Source: Brevibacterium sp. 'Marine' (GTDB lineage Bacteria; Actinomycetota; Actinomycetes; Actinomycetales; Brevibacteriaceae). Taken from it: a DNA stretch of 64,000 nt. Within the stretch, counting starts at the first letter, position 1, and every line of letters starts with the position of its first letter. The stretch lies in the NCBI RefSeq assembly GCF_012844365.1, contig NZ_CP051626.1, positions 2,480,001 through 2,544,000 on the forward strand. Reading direction: 5' to 3'. Of the stretch, positions 42,440 through 51,646 are shown in pieces. A program made the translations under genes and the position numbers. The notes below the pieces were generated by a model. That model did not search any database and was not told the DNA's origin. It was given only the letters and a program-made list of their open reading frames with translations.

Positions 42440-45312
42440 GAGTAGTCTCCCGCGATGCCATAGATGAGGTTGAAGTCGCTATAGGACTGCGGCTTGATGA
42501 CGAAGAGTCGCTGCTCGGCCAGTTCCGCTTTCTTGAGAGCTTTGAGAGCCTTGTCGACCTCGGTGTTTTTCACTCCTGGCGCGGTTTGCAGCTCGGCGTG
42601 GACGTCGCCACTCGGCGAACCGAAGCGTCCTGTGGCGATGTGTGTCAGCGCTGCTTCGACCGACCGTTGGATGATTGGCCAGAGTCCGGCGGGGTCTCCG
42701 CCGAGGCCGTTCCCTTTGTCATCAAAGCTGTCGGCTCCTCCCCCGGTGAAGTTCGGGTCGAGAGCGGAGTCTGTCGAAACGAATCGGCCTTGTTTGAGCA
42801 TGAAATACGAGGTCAGCGGTTTCGCTCCGGTCGGGGTATCAGCCGTGCGGGAGTAGACGCTGAGCTGGACGGCTTCACCGTCGTCGAGCATCGTCCGGTA
42901 TCTCTTATCAAAGTTCGCCCATTTGAGGTCGACGATTGCTAGACGCCCGTCGTCGAATGTTCCTTCGAGGTCACGTTGGCCGCGCAGGGGAATCACTGTT
43001 GGAGTGCCGGCAATGATGAGGGTCCAGTCATAGGTGAATTCTGCCTCGGCGGCGGTGAGGTGTACTCTCCTGTCCTGCAGCGCTGTGAACAGGTGTGTGA
43101 GTGAGGCGAGCGCTGTGGAACGGATCGTGTTTCTGCGGGTGAGCTGGCCGGGCAGGAGGAGCTCCGAGGCGAATCTCGGGACCAGTTGGTCGAAAGTCGT
43201 TGCAATCGCCGGGAGTGTGGGGATACTGTCGCCGCGCGTTTCTCCTGCGTCGACGAGATGTTGGACGACAGCGTGGACAAGTGTGCCGATCATCCGATTG
43301 TCAGTGGGAATGTCGAACGTATACCCGTGTGAAAGACCGAGTGCTCGGTTGAGTGTCCACTCGAGGGGGTCACTGAGCAGCTGATCGATCTGCGTGTAGG
43401 AGAGCGTCTCTGGCAGAAGGTGAGTGAAGTCGCCGTCGAGGGTGCGCGAGACTTTCTCTGGCGGTTCGATGTGTTCCGGTGCGGCACGGTCGGTCGCGAC
43501 GGTGATGTTGTTCAGCCGCCATGATTCGTCGTCGATCAGTGTGGCCACCGGCTTAGCGATCGTGGGATGGGTGAGAACCGCATCGACGGACTGCGTTTCG
43601 AATTGCTCGAGATCGGCGGCCGACAGGTTTTCGGCAAGTCGGGACAGTACAGGGTGGAGGGGGACTACTTCTCCGCGGATTGTGTCGGCGCAGAAGCACA
43701 GGAGCGTCTGGGCCGAGCGGAGTCCTCTGAGTTCGGCTGCCTGACGGAGCCGTTCGCGTTCGGTGGTCGGCGAGATCTGGCAGCCTGCCGCGGTGAGGGC
43801 CTCGACCTCTGCGGGGTCCCAGGTCTCGGCCTCGGACTGTGTGGTGCGGCGCGATGACCACCAGACGATCGTCTCTGCGTCAGCGGGAACCTCAGACGGG
43901 TCGTTAACCACGGTCCATGCGGCGGCGTGAGCACTGGCCGGCGCATGAGCCGACTGCGGGGCGCACGATTCAGCGATGTCGAAGAGTTCTCGGACCCGCA
44001 GGGTGTCGACGTCCAGTGCCGTGAGAACGGCACGGAAAGAAGCGATATGGTTCGATGCCTCGGCGAGGAATGTAGCGGTCGTGCTGTGTGAGCTTTGGGC
44101 AGTCTGCTGCTGGCGGAGAGTGAGCTTGCGTAGACGGGTGCTCAGCCAGTCGAGGGCTGGCTGCAAGGAGTCGAGCGTGAGGTGGTCTTCGACGATCTCT
44201 GGCGGGGAGACTCGCAGGATGCTGTCGAGGGTCTGCGCGGTCTCCCTCGCTGTCGCGCTTGTGTCGGGGTCCTCGTACGCGCGAGCCTTCAGTGTCTCGA
44301 GCGCCTTCATCCACGCCGACGCGGGGTCCCCGGAGATTCCGGGTTCTTGAGTCAGTGCGCCGAGCAGCGTGGACGAGACCGATCGCGGCACGAGAGTCAG
44401 CGCCGGTGTCTCGGCGCCGTCGGAGCCGAAGGAGAGGTGGAGGAATTCGGCGACTCGTCTAATGTCTGTCGGGGGCAGGACGGCGCTGAGAAAGACCGGC
44501 AGAACCTGTGCTGACGGAGTCGTCGGCGACGAATTCGGCACACCCAGTGCCGGAGCCTGCCGGCGTGCCAGCTGCTGGTCGAGGACCGTGGTGGAATCAC
44601 CGGCGATGATGCAGATCCGCTCACGGTCGGGCACATTCGCGAGGTAGCGAGCGGCCGCCTCGGCGATAGACCATTCTTCCCGGCCACGGACAATAGTGAG
44701 CTTCGGAGTCTCGGTACTGGGGCCGGCATCGGCGATAGTGACGCCGGCGCCGTTCAGAGCTGCGACGATGTTCTTCCAGACCGGTGGGAGGTCGCTGCGT
44801 CGGTCGCGGAGCTCGATCGTGTCGATGCCAAGAGGCCAGTTCGTGCCGTGGAATCGGAGCAATTCGAGGACTTCTCTCAGGTCGTCCGCGCGGCCCGGTG
44901 CCAGAGTCGCGGTCGGGTCGTGGGGCGACCCGAGGACGACGCGCTTTTCGACGGTGGCCAAGGCGTCTAGGCGCGGGTGGGCGGTGTATTCCTGGTCGTC
45001 GGAGGTCGGGTGCCATCCGGCTTCGATCGCGTCGTCGCGCAGCTGCAGGAGGTGGTGGGCGGTGTTCCATGGATCGTTAGCGAATGACCGTCGATACCAG
45101 GAGTGGTCAGCCTGAGCCAGAAGGGAGCGGTACTGCGCGATCCGCACCGGTCGCTCGACCGTAGGGCGTGTCGTCCCGAGCCGAGTCTGGAGGATGCCGA
45201 AGAGACCGAGCGGGCCGGTGACGACGGTGGTGCCGGCGTTGCTTGAGTCATGCGTACTGCTATGTGACTGCCATGGTGCTCGGTCGAGGGTACAGCCAAA
45301 CTCAATGCGCAT
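42436..45312 (-). CDS. AddB-like nuclease subunit
   Basis: A protein of 958 residues with the AddB/RecC layout. The N-terminal region aligns in style with an inactivated helicase (VVTGPLGLFGILQTRLG, no GxGKT loop). A C-terminal RecB-type PD-(D/E)XK nuclease shows HAVVQHLVDAG, the acidic FDDGRLAIVDLKWA (Lys near residue 791) and QLSVYSR. The four cysteines of the iron-sulphur cluster in classical AddB were not seen. ATG at 45312 follows GGAGCAGGG. It is translated ahead of and coupled to the RecB/AddA-like gene, so the two likely form one complex. Confidence 0.75.
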   Translation of the reverse strand: MRIEFGCTLDRAPWQSHSSTHDSSNAGTTVVTGPLGLFGILQTRLGTTRPTVERPVRIAQYRSLLAQADHSWYRRSFANDPWNTAHHLLQLRDDAIEAGWHPTSDDQEYTAHPRLDALATVEKRVVLGSPHDPTATLAPGRADDLREVLELLRFHGTNWPLGIDTIELRDRRSDLPPVWKNIVAALNGAGVTIADAGPSTETPKLTIVRGREEWSIAEAAARYLANVPDRERICIIAGDSTTVLDQQLARRQAPALGVPNSSPTTPSAQVLPVFLSAVLPPTDIRRVAEFLHLSFGSDGAETPALTLVPRSVSSTLLGALTQEPGISGDPASAWMKALETLKARAYEDPDTSATARETAQTLDSILRVSPPEIVEDHLTLDSLQPALDWLSTRLRKLTLRQQQTAQSSHSTTATFLAEASNHIASFRAVLTALDVDTLRVRELFDIAESCAPQSAHAPASAHAAAWTVVNDPSEVPADAETIVWWSSRRTTQSEAETWDPAEVEALTAAGCQISPTTERERLRQAAELRGLRSAQTLLCFCADTIRGEVVPLHPVLSRLAENLSAADLEQFETQSVDAVLTHPTIAKPVATLIDDESWRLNNITVATDRAAPEHIEPPEKVSRTLDGDFTHLLPETLSYTQIDQLLSDPLEWTLNRALGLSHGYTFDIPTDNRMIGTLVHAVVQHLVDAGETRGDSIPTLPAIATTFDQLVPRFASELLLPGQLTRRNTIRSTALASLTHLFTALQDRRVHLTAAEAEFTYDWTLIIAGTPTVIPLRGQRDLEGTFDDGRLAIVDLKWANFDKRYRTMLDDGEAVQLSVYSRTADTPTGAKPLTSYFMLKQGRFVSTDSALDPNFTGGGADSFDDKGNGLGGDPAGLWPIIQRSVEAALTHIATGRFGSPSGDVHAELQTAPGVKNTEVDKALKALKKAELAEQRLFVIKPQSYSDFNLIYGIAGDYS

Positions 45313-45341
45313 CCCTGCTCCTTCCGGCTTACTTGATCACG

Positions 45342-45370
45342 ACAGTAGTAGGGGCGTGGGGTTTCACCAA
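45342..45370 (-). promoter_or_regulatory. Promoter of the AddAB-like operon
   Basis: On the minus strand TTGGTG (45370-45365), a 17-base spacer and TACTGT (45347-45342) precede the AddB-like start by about 30 bases. On the other side TACAGT (45426-45431) lies six bases before the McrB-like ATG, so that message may be leaderless. The two operons share this 125-bp control region. Confidence 0.5.
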
Positions 45371-45437
45371 ACGGCCACTCGCGAATCGCGTTTTGTACGT
45401 ATGCGGCAGACCGTTCGCCAAGCACTACAGTTGAGCT

Positions 45438-47663
45438 ATGGACAACGACACCGCCGCTTCCCGCCGTCAGCTCGACATGAATATTGCGCACCAAGCCGGT
45501 GAGCTGATCTCCCATATGCTCGGTGACAAGCAGTCAGTCATCGACCCCACGGTAGAAATCTGGACCGCGGCCGCGGCGGAGGACCTTCGGTCAAGGGTCC
45601 AGACTGATCCGAGTCCCGGCAGCAATATGTCCCAGTGGGACAAGTTAGGTGTACAGCTCGCCGGAGCTTCGCGTGCAGTGGTACTGCTGGCTGCCGAGCT
45701 CGTATTTCTCCGCGAACTCCCATTGAACGGAATCCTTCCTGCGACCAGGCGAAAACATGTTGAGGATCTCCTTGCATTGCTGGATCCCCCAGCGCACATC
45801 CCCGAACCGATGTCCGAATGGTTGGCTCGCCCGTCAGAAATCGGTGGGTTCGAACCCAGTACTTACTACCTCAGTGCCATCAGTGACCATCTGTCCTGGG
45901 TAGCCGATTTCATCATCCATTGGAACAAACTCTCCGAAGACGACCGTGCCGCCGCTCATTCAGATCCGTGGCAGTTGCAACAGGTGATGATCGACTCCGG
46001 CGACAACCGTACTGACATGCGCAACACATTGCAGTTCCTCGCTCATCCGGAGCTTTTCGAGCCAATCCCATCTGCCAACCAGAAGAAACAGATTCGGGAT
46101 GCCTTTGCCGACCGGGTCAACGGCGCCAGCGGAGACACTCCCGCTCACATTGACCGAGACCTCCTCGCGATCCGCACTTCACTGGCTAAGGAGATCGACG
46201 GGGAGTTCGACTTCTGGAGCGATGGTGTCAAGGACAAGTGGAAACCCGCGCCAAATGTGGCTGCCTCAGACCAGTCTGCAGACGAGTTGACGGAACCACG
46301 ACCTCGGCGCTATTGGCTTTATGCGCCGGGCCGTCAGGCATCAAAATGGAACGAATTCCACTCGACGAAGATCATGGCCATCGGCTGGGATGACCTCGGA
46401 AACCTTTCCGCATACAGCAACCGGGAAGAGATCCGTCATGCACTTGATGCCGACAGCACCGGGGGTTCTCTGAAGAATAGTGTCCTTGCGCTGTGGCAGT
46501 TTCAGAACGAGATCGAGATTGGCGACGTGGTCTACGTCAAGAGTGGGCGACGTGAGGTTCTCGGGCGCGGCCAGGTCACTTCGGAAGCTCGATACGATCA
46601 TGACCGCAGCGAATATCGACACGTTCGTTCAGTGGACTGGACGCATAAAGGACAATGGGCGCTCACGCGAGACGCGCCTTTGAAGACTCTCACCGACATC
46701 ACTTCACAGCATGACCTCATTGAACAGCTGGAAGCACTCATCGTCGGTGAAGACGAGCCGGAGGCACGCGACCAGCCAAAGGACATCCGCGCGTATACCC
46801 GTGATGACTTCCTCAGGGACGTCTTCCTGCCTGAAGAGCGGTATTTAAGACTCAGGTCATTGCTGATTCGCAAAAAGAACGTCATTCTTGCCGGACCTCC
46901 TGGGGTGGGAAAGACTTACGCCGCGAAACGACTTGCATATTCAGTAATCGGAGAACAGGACCGCAGCCGGGTCCAAATCGTTCAATTCCATCAGAGCTAT
47001 TCCTATGAGGACTTCCTCATGGGGTATCGTCCGAGAGAATCCGGCGGGTTCACTCTCACCGAAGGACCGTTCTACCGATTCTGCGAAGACGCGAGAGCAG
47101 ACGATCCAACCCGCCCCTACTTCTTCATCATCGACGAGATCAACAGAGGCAACATCTCCAAGATCTTCGGAGAACTGCTCATGCTCATCGAGAGCGATAA
47201 ACGTGGGACTGAGCTCAGGCTTCTCTACAAAGACGAGAGTTTCTCGGTCCCACCCAACGTTCACATCATTGGCATGATGAACACTGCTGACCGCAGCCTC
47301 GCTGTTCTCGACTATGCGTTGCGTCGCCGCTTCGGGTTCTTCGAAATGGCCCCAGGTTTCCGAACCGAGGGGTTCGCTAGTCGCCAGAAAGCACTTGCTA
47401 GCCGGCCGTTCGACCGGCTCGTTGAGCGAGTCATTGAGCTCAATGCCGAAATCACCGCTGATCCGGCCCTTGGCCACGGCTTCGCAATCGGTCACAGCTA
47501 CTTGTCGATTCCTCCTGGGCTCGAATCAGATGAGGAGGAGCTTGCGGGCTGGCTGCAGTCGGTTGTCGAAGATGAACTTGTTCCTTTGCTCGAAGAATAC
47601 TGGTTCGACGAACCCTCCAAGGCTGACCAGTGGGCTATCGCGCTGAGAGCCGCAATCGAGTGA
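45438..47663 (+). CDS. McrB-like AAA+ GTPase with EVE domain
   Basis: A protein of 741 residues in three parts. Residues ~1-280 form a helical N-terminal region ending HPELFEPIPSANQKKQIRDAF, seen in other McrB relatives. Residues ~290-405 are an EVE/YTH-like fold (YWLYAPGRQASKWNEF, IMAIGWDDLG, GDVVYVKSGRREVLGRG), a module that recognises modified bases. Residues ~470-740 are the McrB-type AAA+ motor: LAGPPGVGKTYAAK (about 481-494), FFIIDEINRGNISKIFGELL (about 559) and MMNTADRSLAVLDYALRRRF. In McrBC this subunit recognises modified DNA, hydrolyses GTP and recruits McrC. Its stop overlaps the next gene's GTG. Confidence 0.85.
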   Translation: MDNDTAASRRQLDMNIAHQAGELISHMLGDKQSVIDPTVEIWTAAAAEDLRSRVQTDPSPGSNMSQWDKLGVQLAGASRAVVLLAAELVFLRELPLNGILPATRRKHVEDLLALLDPPAHIPEPMSEWLARPSEIGGFEPSTYYLSAISDHLSWVADFIIHWNKLSEDDRAAAHSDPWQLQQVMIDSGDNRTDMRNTLQFLAHPELFEPIPSANQKKQIRDAFADRVNGASGDTPAHIDRDLLAIRTSLAKEIDGEFDFWSDGVKDKWKPAPNVAASDQSADELTEPRPRRYWLYAPGRQASKWNEFHSTKIMAIGWDDLGNLSAYSNREEIRHALDADSTGGSLKNSVLALWQFQNEIEIGDVVYVKSGRREVLGRGQVTSEARYDHDRSEYRHVRSVDWTHKGQWALTRDAPLKTLTDITSQHDLIEQLEALIVGEDEPEARDQPKDIRAYTRDDFLRDVFLPEERYLRLRSLLIRKKNVILAGPPGVGKTYAAKRLAYSVIGEQDRSRVQIVQFHQSYSYEDFLMGYRPRESGGFTLTEGPFYRFCEDARADDPTRPYFFIIDEINRGNISKIFGELLMLIESDKRGTELRLLYKDESFSVPPNVHIIGMMNTADRSLAVLDYALRRRFGFFEMAPGFRTEGFASRQKALASRPFDRLVERVIELNAEITADPALGHGFAIGHSYLSIPPGLESDEEELAGWLQSVVEDELVPLLEEYWFDEPSKADQWAIALRAAIE

Positions 47664-48709
47664 GAGACCGATCCATCGTCGTCCGGAATGTGTACGTGAT
47701 GATGGCGTACGCGTTCAGAGACATACACCAAAACGGTCGGGATCGATTCGCTGGTGAGGACTTCGATACCATCCATGATCTGTTCGCCGAGATTCTCATT
47801 CGCGGTATCGGCTCCCAGGTCAAACGAGGTCTTCATCGTGATTACCGTCGTCGATCGGAGGAACTCGCCACCGTCCGGGGCCGGATCGACCTCACTCGCA
47901 CCTCGGCGGCACTGTCGATGGTTCGCGGACGCGTCGTTTGCGAATTCGACGAGTATGAGCTCGACACGCTCCACAATCGGATTCTCAAATGCGTCATGAT
48001 TCTCTTGATCCGTAAGGGTTCGGTTTCGAGAGAACGGCAGGACGCTCTTCGCCGACTATTGCCGTATTTCGATTCAGTCGATCAGGTTGCGCCTGCGAGC
48101 ATTCGTTGGAACCAACTGAGTTTCAGTCGTTCCAGTGCCTCTTATCGCATGCTTATGGGCACTTGTGAACTCGTCATTCGTGGACTTCTGCCGACTGAGG
48201 AGCCTGGGGCCAATAGCCTTTTGTCCTGGGTGACCGACGAGGCGATGAGCAGCCTGTATGAGCGTTTCCTCCTGGAGTATTTCCGACTTCACCATCCCGA
48301 GCTCTCGCCGGCGGCGGCAAAGGTTAGATGGGATATCGACGGCGAGCACGCGTCAGGGACAGACCAGTTGCCGGCGATGTATACGGACATCACGCTGCGG
48401 CGAGGGGGCCGCACGGTCATCATCGATGCTAAGTACTATTCCAAAACTATGCAGGTGAGCCATTACGGCAAAAGCTCCATCCACTCAGCTAATATCTATC
48501 AGATCCTGGCGTACACGAAGAACGCAGATGTCAGTCGAAACGGATCAGTCAGCGGAATACTGCTCTACGCAAGAACCGATGCGGGTCTACAACCCGACCT
48601 CAACGTCACCATTCAAGGCAATCGAATAGCCGCACGTACCTTGGACCTCAAATTGCGCTGGGACATGCTTCGTGCGCAGCTTGAAGAGCTCACGACTTGG
48701 CTAGATTGA
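47660..48709 (+). CDS. McrC-like nuclease subunit
   Basis: A protein of 349 residues. A GTG at 47660 overlapping the McrB-like stop (GTGA) is the best start. The McrC fold is visible: an N-terminal segment RNVYVMMAYAF, a central FDEYELDTLHNRILKCVM, and the C-terminal PD-(D/E)XK nuclease with YTDITLRRGGRTVIIDAKYY (D...DAK). A final motif (SANIYQILAYTK) carries the Gln and Tyr typical of this nuclease group. It should supply DNA cutting for the EVE-McrB partner as a type IV restriction enzyme. Confidence 0.85.
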   Translation: MRDRSIVVRNVYVMMAYAFRDIHQNGRDRFAGEDFDTIHDLFAEILIRGIGSQVKRGLHRDYRRRSEELATVRGRIDLTRTSAALSMVRGRVVCEFDEYELDTLHNRILKCVMILLIRKGSVSRERQDALRRLLPYFDSVDQVAPASIRWNQLSFSRSSASYRMLMGTCELVIRGLLPTEEPGANSLLSWVTDEAMSSLYERFLLEYFRLHHPELSPAAAKVRWDIDGEHASGTDQLPAMYTDITLRRGGRTVIIDAKYYSKTMQVSHYGKSSIHSANIYQILAYTKNADVSRNGSVSGILLYARTDAGLQPDLNVTIQGNRIAARTLDLKLRWDMLRAQLEELTTWLD

Positions 48710-48837
48710 TTCGTGTGAGCAGTTGTCCTCTCGAAAAACAAGCCAGTTCAAGCACGTTGATTCGCGCTTCATGTCCGTGTGCCAGAGGCCAGCTGTAGTG
48801 TTATAGACATCGAGCTTCCAAGAGAATGGATTGAAAC

Positions 48838-49521
48838 ATGACTGTCACCGACGCTGAGATCAAAACGCTGGTCACGTACTGCGAGACCAACCTTGGTGAT
48901 CCGACTGTGTGGACGACTCCCGACGGATATCCGAACAGCCTGGCATTGTGCATCATCGACTCTATCTATTCAACGGGTTCCCATTACTCATCAGTGGTCA
49001 ATGTGATCGAACGATACAAAGAATCGGGTGGTGAGAATGACGGGGCGCAGGCGCTTACTAGGTCTATCAAGGAGGCCGGAGGCGCTCGTGAGTGGGCAAC
49101 AACGATCGCGCATAACCTCAAGCCTGCGAATACTCGGCCCGGTGCTCAGCTGAAGGCTGAGATCATCGAACAAGCTGCCGGACTCATGACCGAACTCGGT
49201 ATCGATACGGTCCCCGACTTGAGGTCCAAAGTGGAGGACAACCCACTCGACAATGACGTCATGCGGAAGTGGAAGCGTCTGCCCAGCCAAAGCTCGGGAG
49301 TCACCTATAACTACTTGCTCATTCTCGCGGGGATGCCTTCAGTCAAACCTGACCGCATGATCCTCCGATTCCTTGCGCACGCCCTTGGTGAAGAGACCGA
49401 GTTGGATGGCCGGCGCGCAGTCGAGTTGATTACGGAAACGGCGAAAACTATGAACGTCGACCCTCGGGCACTTGACCACATTGCGTGGAGGGCCGCATCT
49501 GGACGGGAACTCACTGACTGA
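48838..49521 (+). CDS. Possible helix-hairpin-helix DNA-glycosylase-like protein
   Basis: A helical protein of 227 residues. The segment GVTYNYLLILAGMPSVKPDRMILRFL (about 152-178) resembles the helix-hairpin-helix plus catalytic-Asp region of HhH-GPD base-excision enzymes, where a Pro-Asp pair precedes a helix. No iron-sulphur cysteines are present. A -10-like TATAGA lies about 30 bases before the ATG. It is 128 bases downstream of the McrC-like gene on the same strand. If the assignment is right, base recognition or excision would fit a system that senses modified DNA. The family call is tentative. Confidence 0.5.
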   Translation: MTVTDAEIKTLVTYCETNLGDPTVWTTPDGYPNSLALCIIDSIYSTGSHYSSVVNVIERYKESGGENDGAQALTRSIKEAGGAREWATTIAHNLKPANTRPGAQLKAEIIEQAAGLMTELGIDTVPDLRSKVEDNPLDNDVMRKWKRLPSQSSGVTYNYLLILAGMPSVKPDRMILRFLAHALGEETELDGRRAVELITETAKTMNVDPRALDHIAWRAASGRELTD

Positions 49522-49635
49522 GTCTGCCAAACTGGACGGATTGTTGCTGTCCTTCGCATCGGCACAGTGCAACCAGCCGAAACTGGCGTCTTAGGAACCA
49601 GTTGCACACCGACAACCAAGACTGCGACCTGAAAC

Positions 49636-50328
49636 ATGACAACTCAGATTGACGTCACCTTTGACTTTCGCGATGACACGCCAGCAGGAAAGGACCCCGA
49701 CCTCCTCAGCCCGACGCTGCGCGAATATCACCAAATTCTCTGGAGCAAGCAACTGTCGTCAGGCCATACCTTCACACTCACGAAGAGTGAAAGCGTCTAT
49801 CTTCTGCACGAGTCAAGGCTCGGACGATTCCCGCTTTCCAGTGACGCAATTACTACATGGTTGAAGGGGCGCGCCGCCAAAATTCTGAAGGAGATTCCGT
49901 CCGAATCGTTACCACCTGATCTCGGTTACACGATCGGCAGTGCGATCATCTTTCCTGGCAATCGCGTCGATGGGGCTGCCACAATCAACGGTGCCCGGGG
50001 ATTCCACCCGCGCATCGCCGACCGCTTCGACCTCACTCTCGAGTGCATCCGCCGTCACTATCGTGGTGACGCGAGCCCATTGTCAGCCGCACTGCAGCGA
50101 TACGCCGACTTCTTCGCGTTGTTCTCGAGTTTCCACGAGTACGTCGAGTTCTTCCTTCTCGACGACCTCTGGGACAGCCGAGCTTCGCGGATCAGGTTTT
50201 TTCATCATTTCGATGACTTCTCGACCCCGGCTGTGCCAAAGACTCCGGGCGACCTCATCGACTATCTGCAGGCGAACAATGAGTTCATTGAAGCCCGCAA
50301 CCGACGGATCGCCCGGAGTTTGAAGTAG
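49636..50328 (+). CDS. DUF6994-like protein
   Basis: A protein of 230 residues beginning VTFDFRDDTPAGKDPDLLSPTLREYH. This N-terminal signature and the following LWSKQLSSG and YLLHESRLGRFPLSSDAI match what I remember of the DUF6994 family, whose function is unknown. The C-terminal half is aromatic-rich (RYADFFALFSSFHEYVEFFLLDDLWD). It lies 114 bases after the possible HhH protein and ends the defence island, four bases short of the convergent dgo operon. Confidence 0.6.
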   Translation: MTTQIDVTFDFRDDTPAGKDPDLLSPTLREYHQILWSKQLSSGHTFTLTKSESVYLLHESRLGRFPLSSDAITTWLKGRAAKILKEIPSESLPPDLGYTIGSAIIFPGNRVDGAATINGARGFHPRIADRFDLTLECIRRHYRGDASPLSAALQRYADFFALFSSFHEYVEFFLLDDLWDSRASRIRFFHHFDDFSTPAVPKTPGDLIDYLQANNEFIEARNRRIARSLK

Positions 50329-50331
50329 TCC

Positions 50332-51636
50332 CTATTCTTCGACGCGCTCAACCTTGCCGACGAGGAACACGTACGACAGCACGCCCACGATCGTAATCGC
50401 GGCCATGTAGACAAACGCCGGCGCAAAGTCGACGTCAGTGACGAGGAATCCGATGACGATCGGAGTGGCGATTGATGACAGGTTGCCGATGAAGTTGAAC
50501 ATGCCGCCCGTCAGACCCAAGAGTCGTTCCGGTGCCAACGCTGATACCAGCGACCAGGTGATCGACGCGAAGCCGTTGCCGAAGAATGCGATCGACATGA
50601 ACACGATGACGAGAGCTGACGAGTCCGTGTAGTTGGCGCCGAGCATGAACACCGTCATCGCCAGACCGATGATGATCGGCAGCTTTCGTGCCATCCCCAG
50701 CGACAGACCCCGCTTGACCATGAGGTCCGAAACCGTACCGGAAAGCAACACACCGACGAGCGCGGCAACAAACGGCAGCGATGCCATGAAGCCTGATTCG
50801 ATGTAGTCCATTCCGCGGTAGTCGACGAGGTAGGTCGGGAACCAGGTGAGGAAGAACCACAATGTCGAGGTCAGACAGAACTGCCCGAGGTAGATTCCCC
50901 ACAGTTTCCGTCTCGTCAGCACGACCTTGACGTCAGACCATTTGAGTTTTGGCTTGGCCTCCTTCTTCACCCCACTCTCGACATCGACAAGTCCTCCGCC
51001 CGAGGCGATGAGGTCGATCTCGGCCTGGTTAACGCCGGCCTTGTCGCGCGGCTCACGGTAGACGAACCACCAGATCGCCGCCCAGATGATGCCGACGACT
51101 CCGGTGAGGATGAACACCCAATGCCAAGTCAGCACTGTCTGCAGCCACGACAACACCGGGGTCAGCAGCGCGAGCCCGATGAACTGACCGGACGTGTAGA
51201 AAGCGATGACTCGTCCGCGTTCACGCTCGGGGAACCACGCGGTCGCGACCTTGTTGTTGATCGGGTACGCGGGTGCTTCGAAGCCGCCGACCATCAGTCG
51301 CAGAATGATGAGTGCGACGAAGCCGCCGGACATGCCCATGAACAATGTGGCCAGCGACCACAGCACGAGGCAGGAGGCGTAGAGGACACGTGGCCGGACT
51401 CGGTCGACGAGCCACCCGCCGGGCAACTGCATAGCCGCGTAGGTCCATCCGAACGCCGAGAGCAGCAGACCTTGCTGCCCCGTGGTGAGATCGAATTCCT
51501 GGGACAGTGCCGGCATCGCGATGGACAGGTTTGCGCGGTCCATGTAGTTGATGACGACGGTGATGAAGAGCAGAACCGCGATGATGTAGCGGATTCGGGT
51601 CGGATTGGTGACTGTGAGATTGTCGAGCTTCGGCAT
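50332..51636 (-). CDS. MFS transporter, galactonate/hexuronate type
   Basis: A 12-helix permease of 434 residues in the anion:cation symporter group (DgoT/ExuT-like). Signature parts are VINYMDRANLSIAMPALSQEF in helix 1 and GWTYAAMQLPGGWLVDRVRPR. GAGGAGA before the ATG at 51636 sets the start. It is the last gene of the dgo operon, 10 bases after dgoD, and most likely imports D-galactonate with a proton. Confidence 0.85.
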   Translation of the reverse strand: MPKLDNLTVTNPTRIRYIIAVLLFITVVINYMDRANLSIAMPALSQEFDLTTGQQGLLLSAFGWTYAAMQLPGGWLVDRVRPRVLYASCLVLWSLATLFMGMSGGFVALIILRLMVGGFEAPAYPINNKVATAWFPERERGRVIAFYTSGQFIGLALLTPVLSWLQTVLTWHWVFILTGVVGIIWAAIWWFVYREPRDKAGVNQAEIDLIASGGGLVDVESGVKKEAKPKLKWSDVKVVLTRRKLWGIYLGQFCLTSTLWFFLTWFPTYLVDYRGMDYIESGFMASLPFVAALVGVLLSGTVSDLMVKRGLSLGMARKLPIIIGLAMTVFMLGANYTDSSALVIVFMSIAFFGNGFASITWSLVSALAPERLLGLTGGMFNFIGNLSSIATPIVIGFLVTDVDFAPAFVYMAAITIVGVLSYVFLVGKVERVEE

Positions 51637-51646
51637 TGGTTTCTCC

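Noticed and set aside
30647-50330. Prophage or integrative element
   Set aside because: No integrase, capsid, terminase, conjugation gene or attachment-site pair was seen; the only mobile element is the IS.
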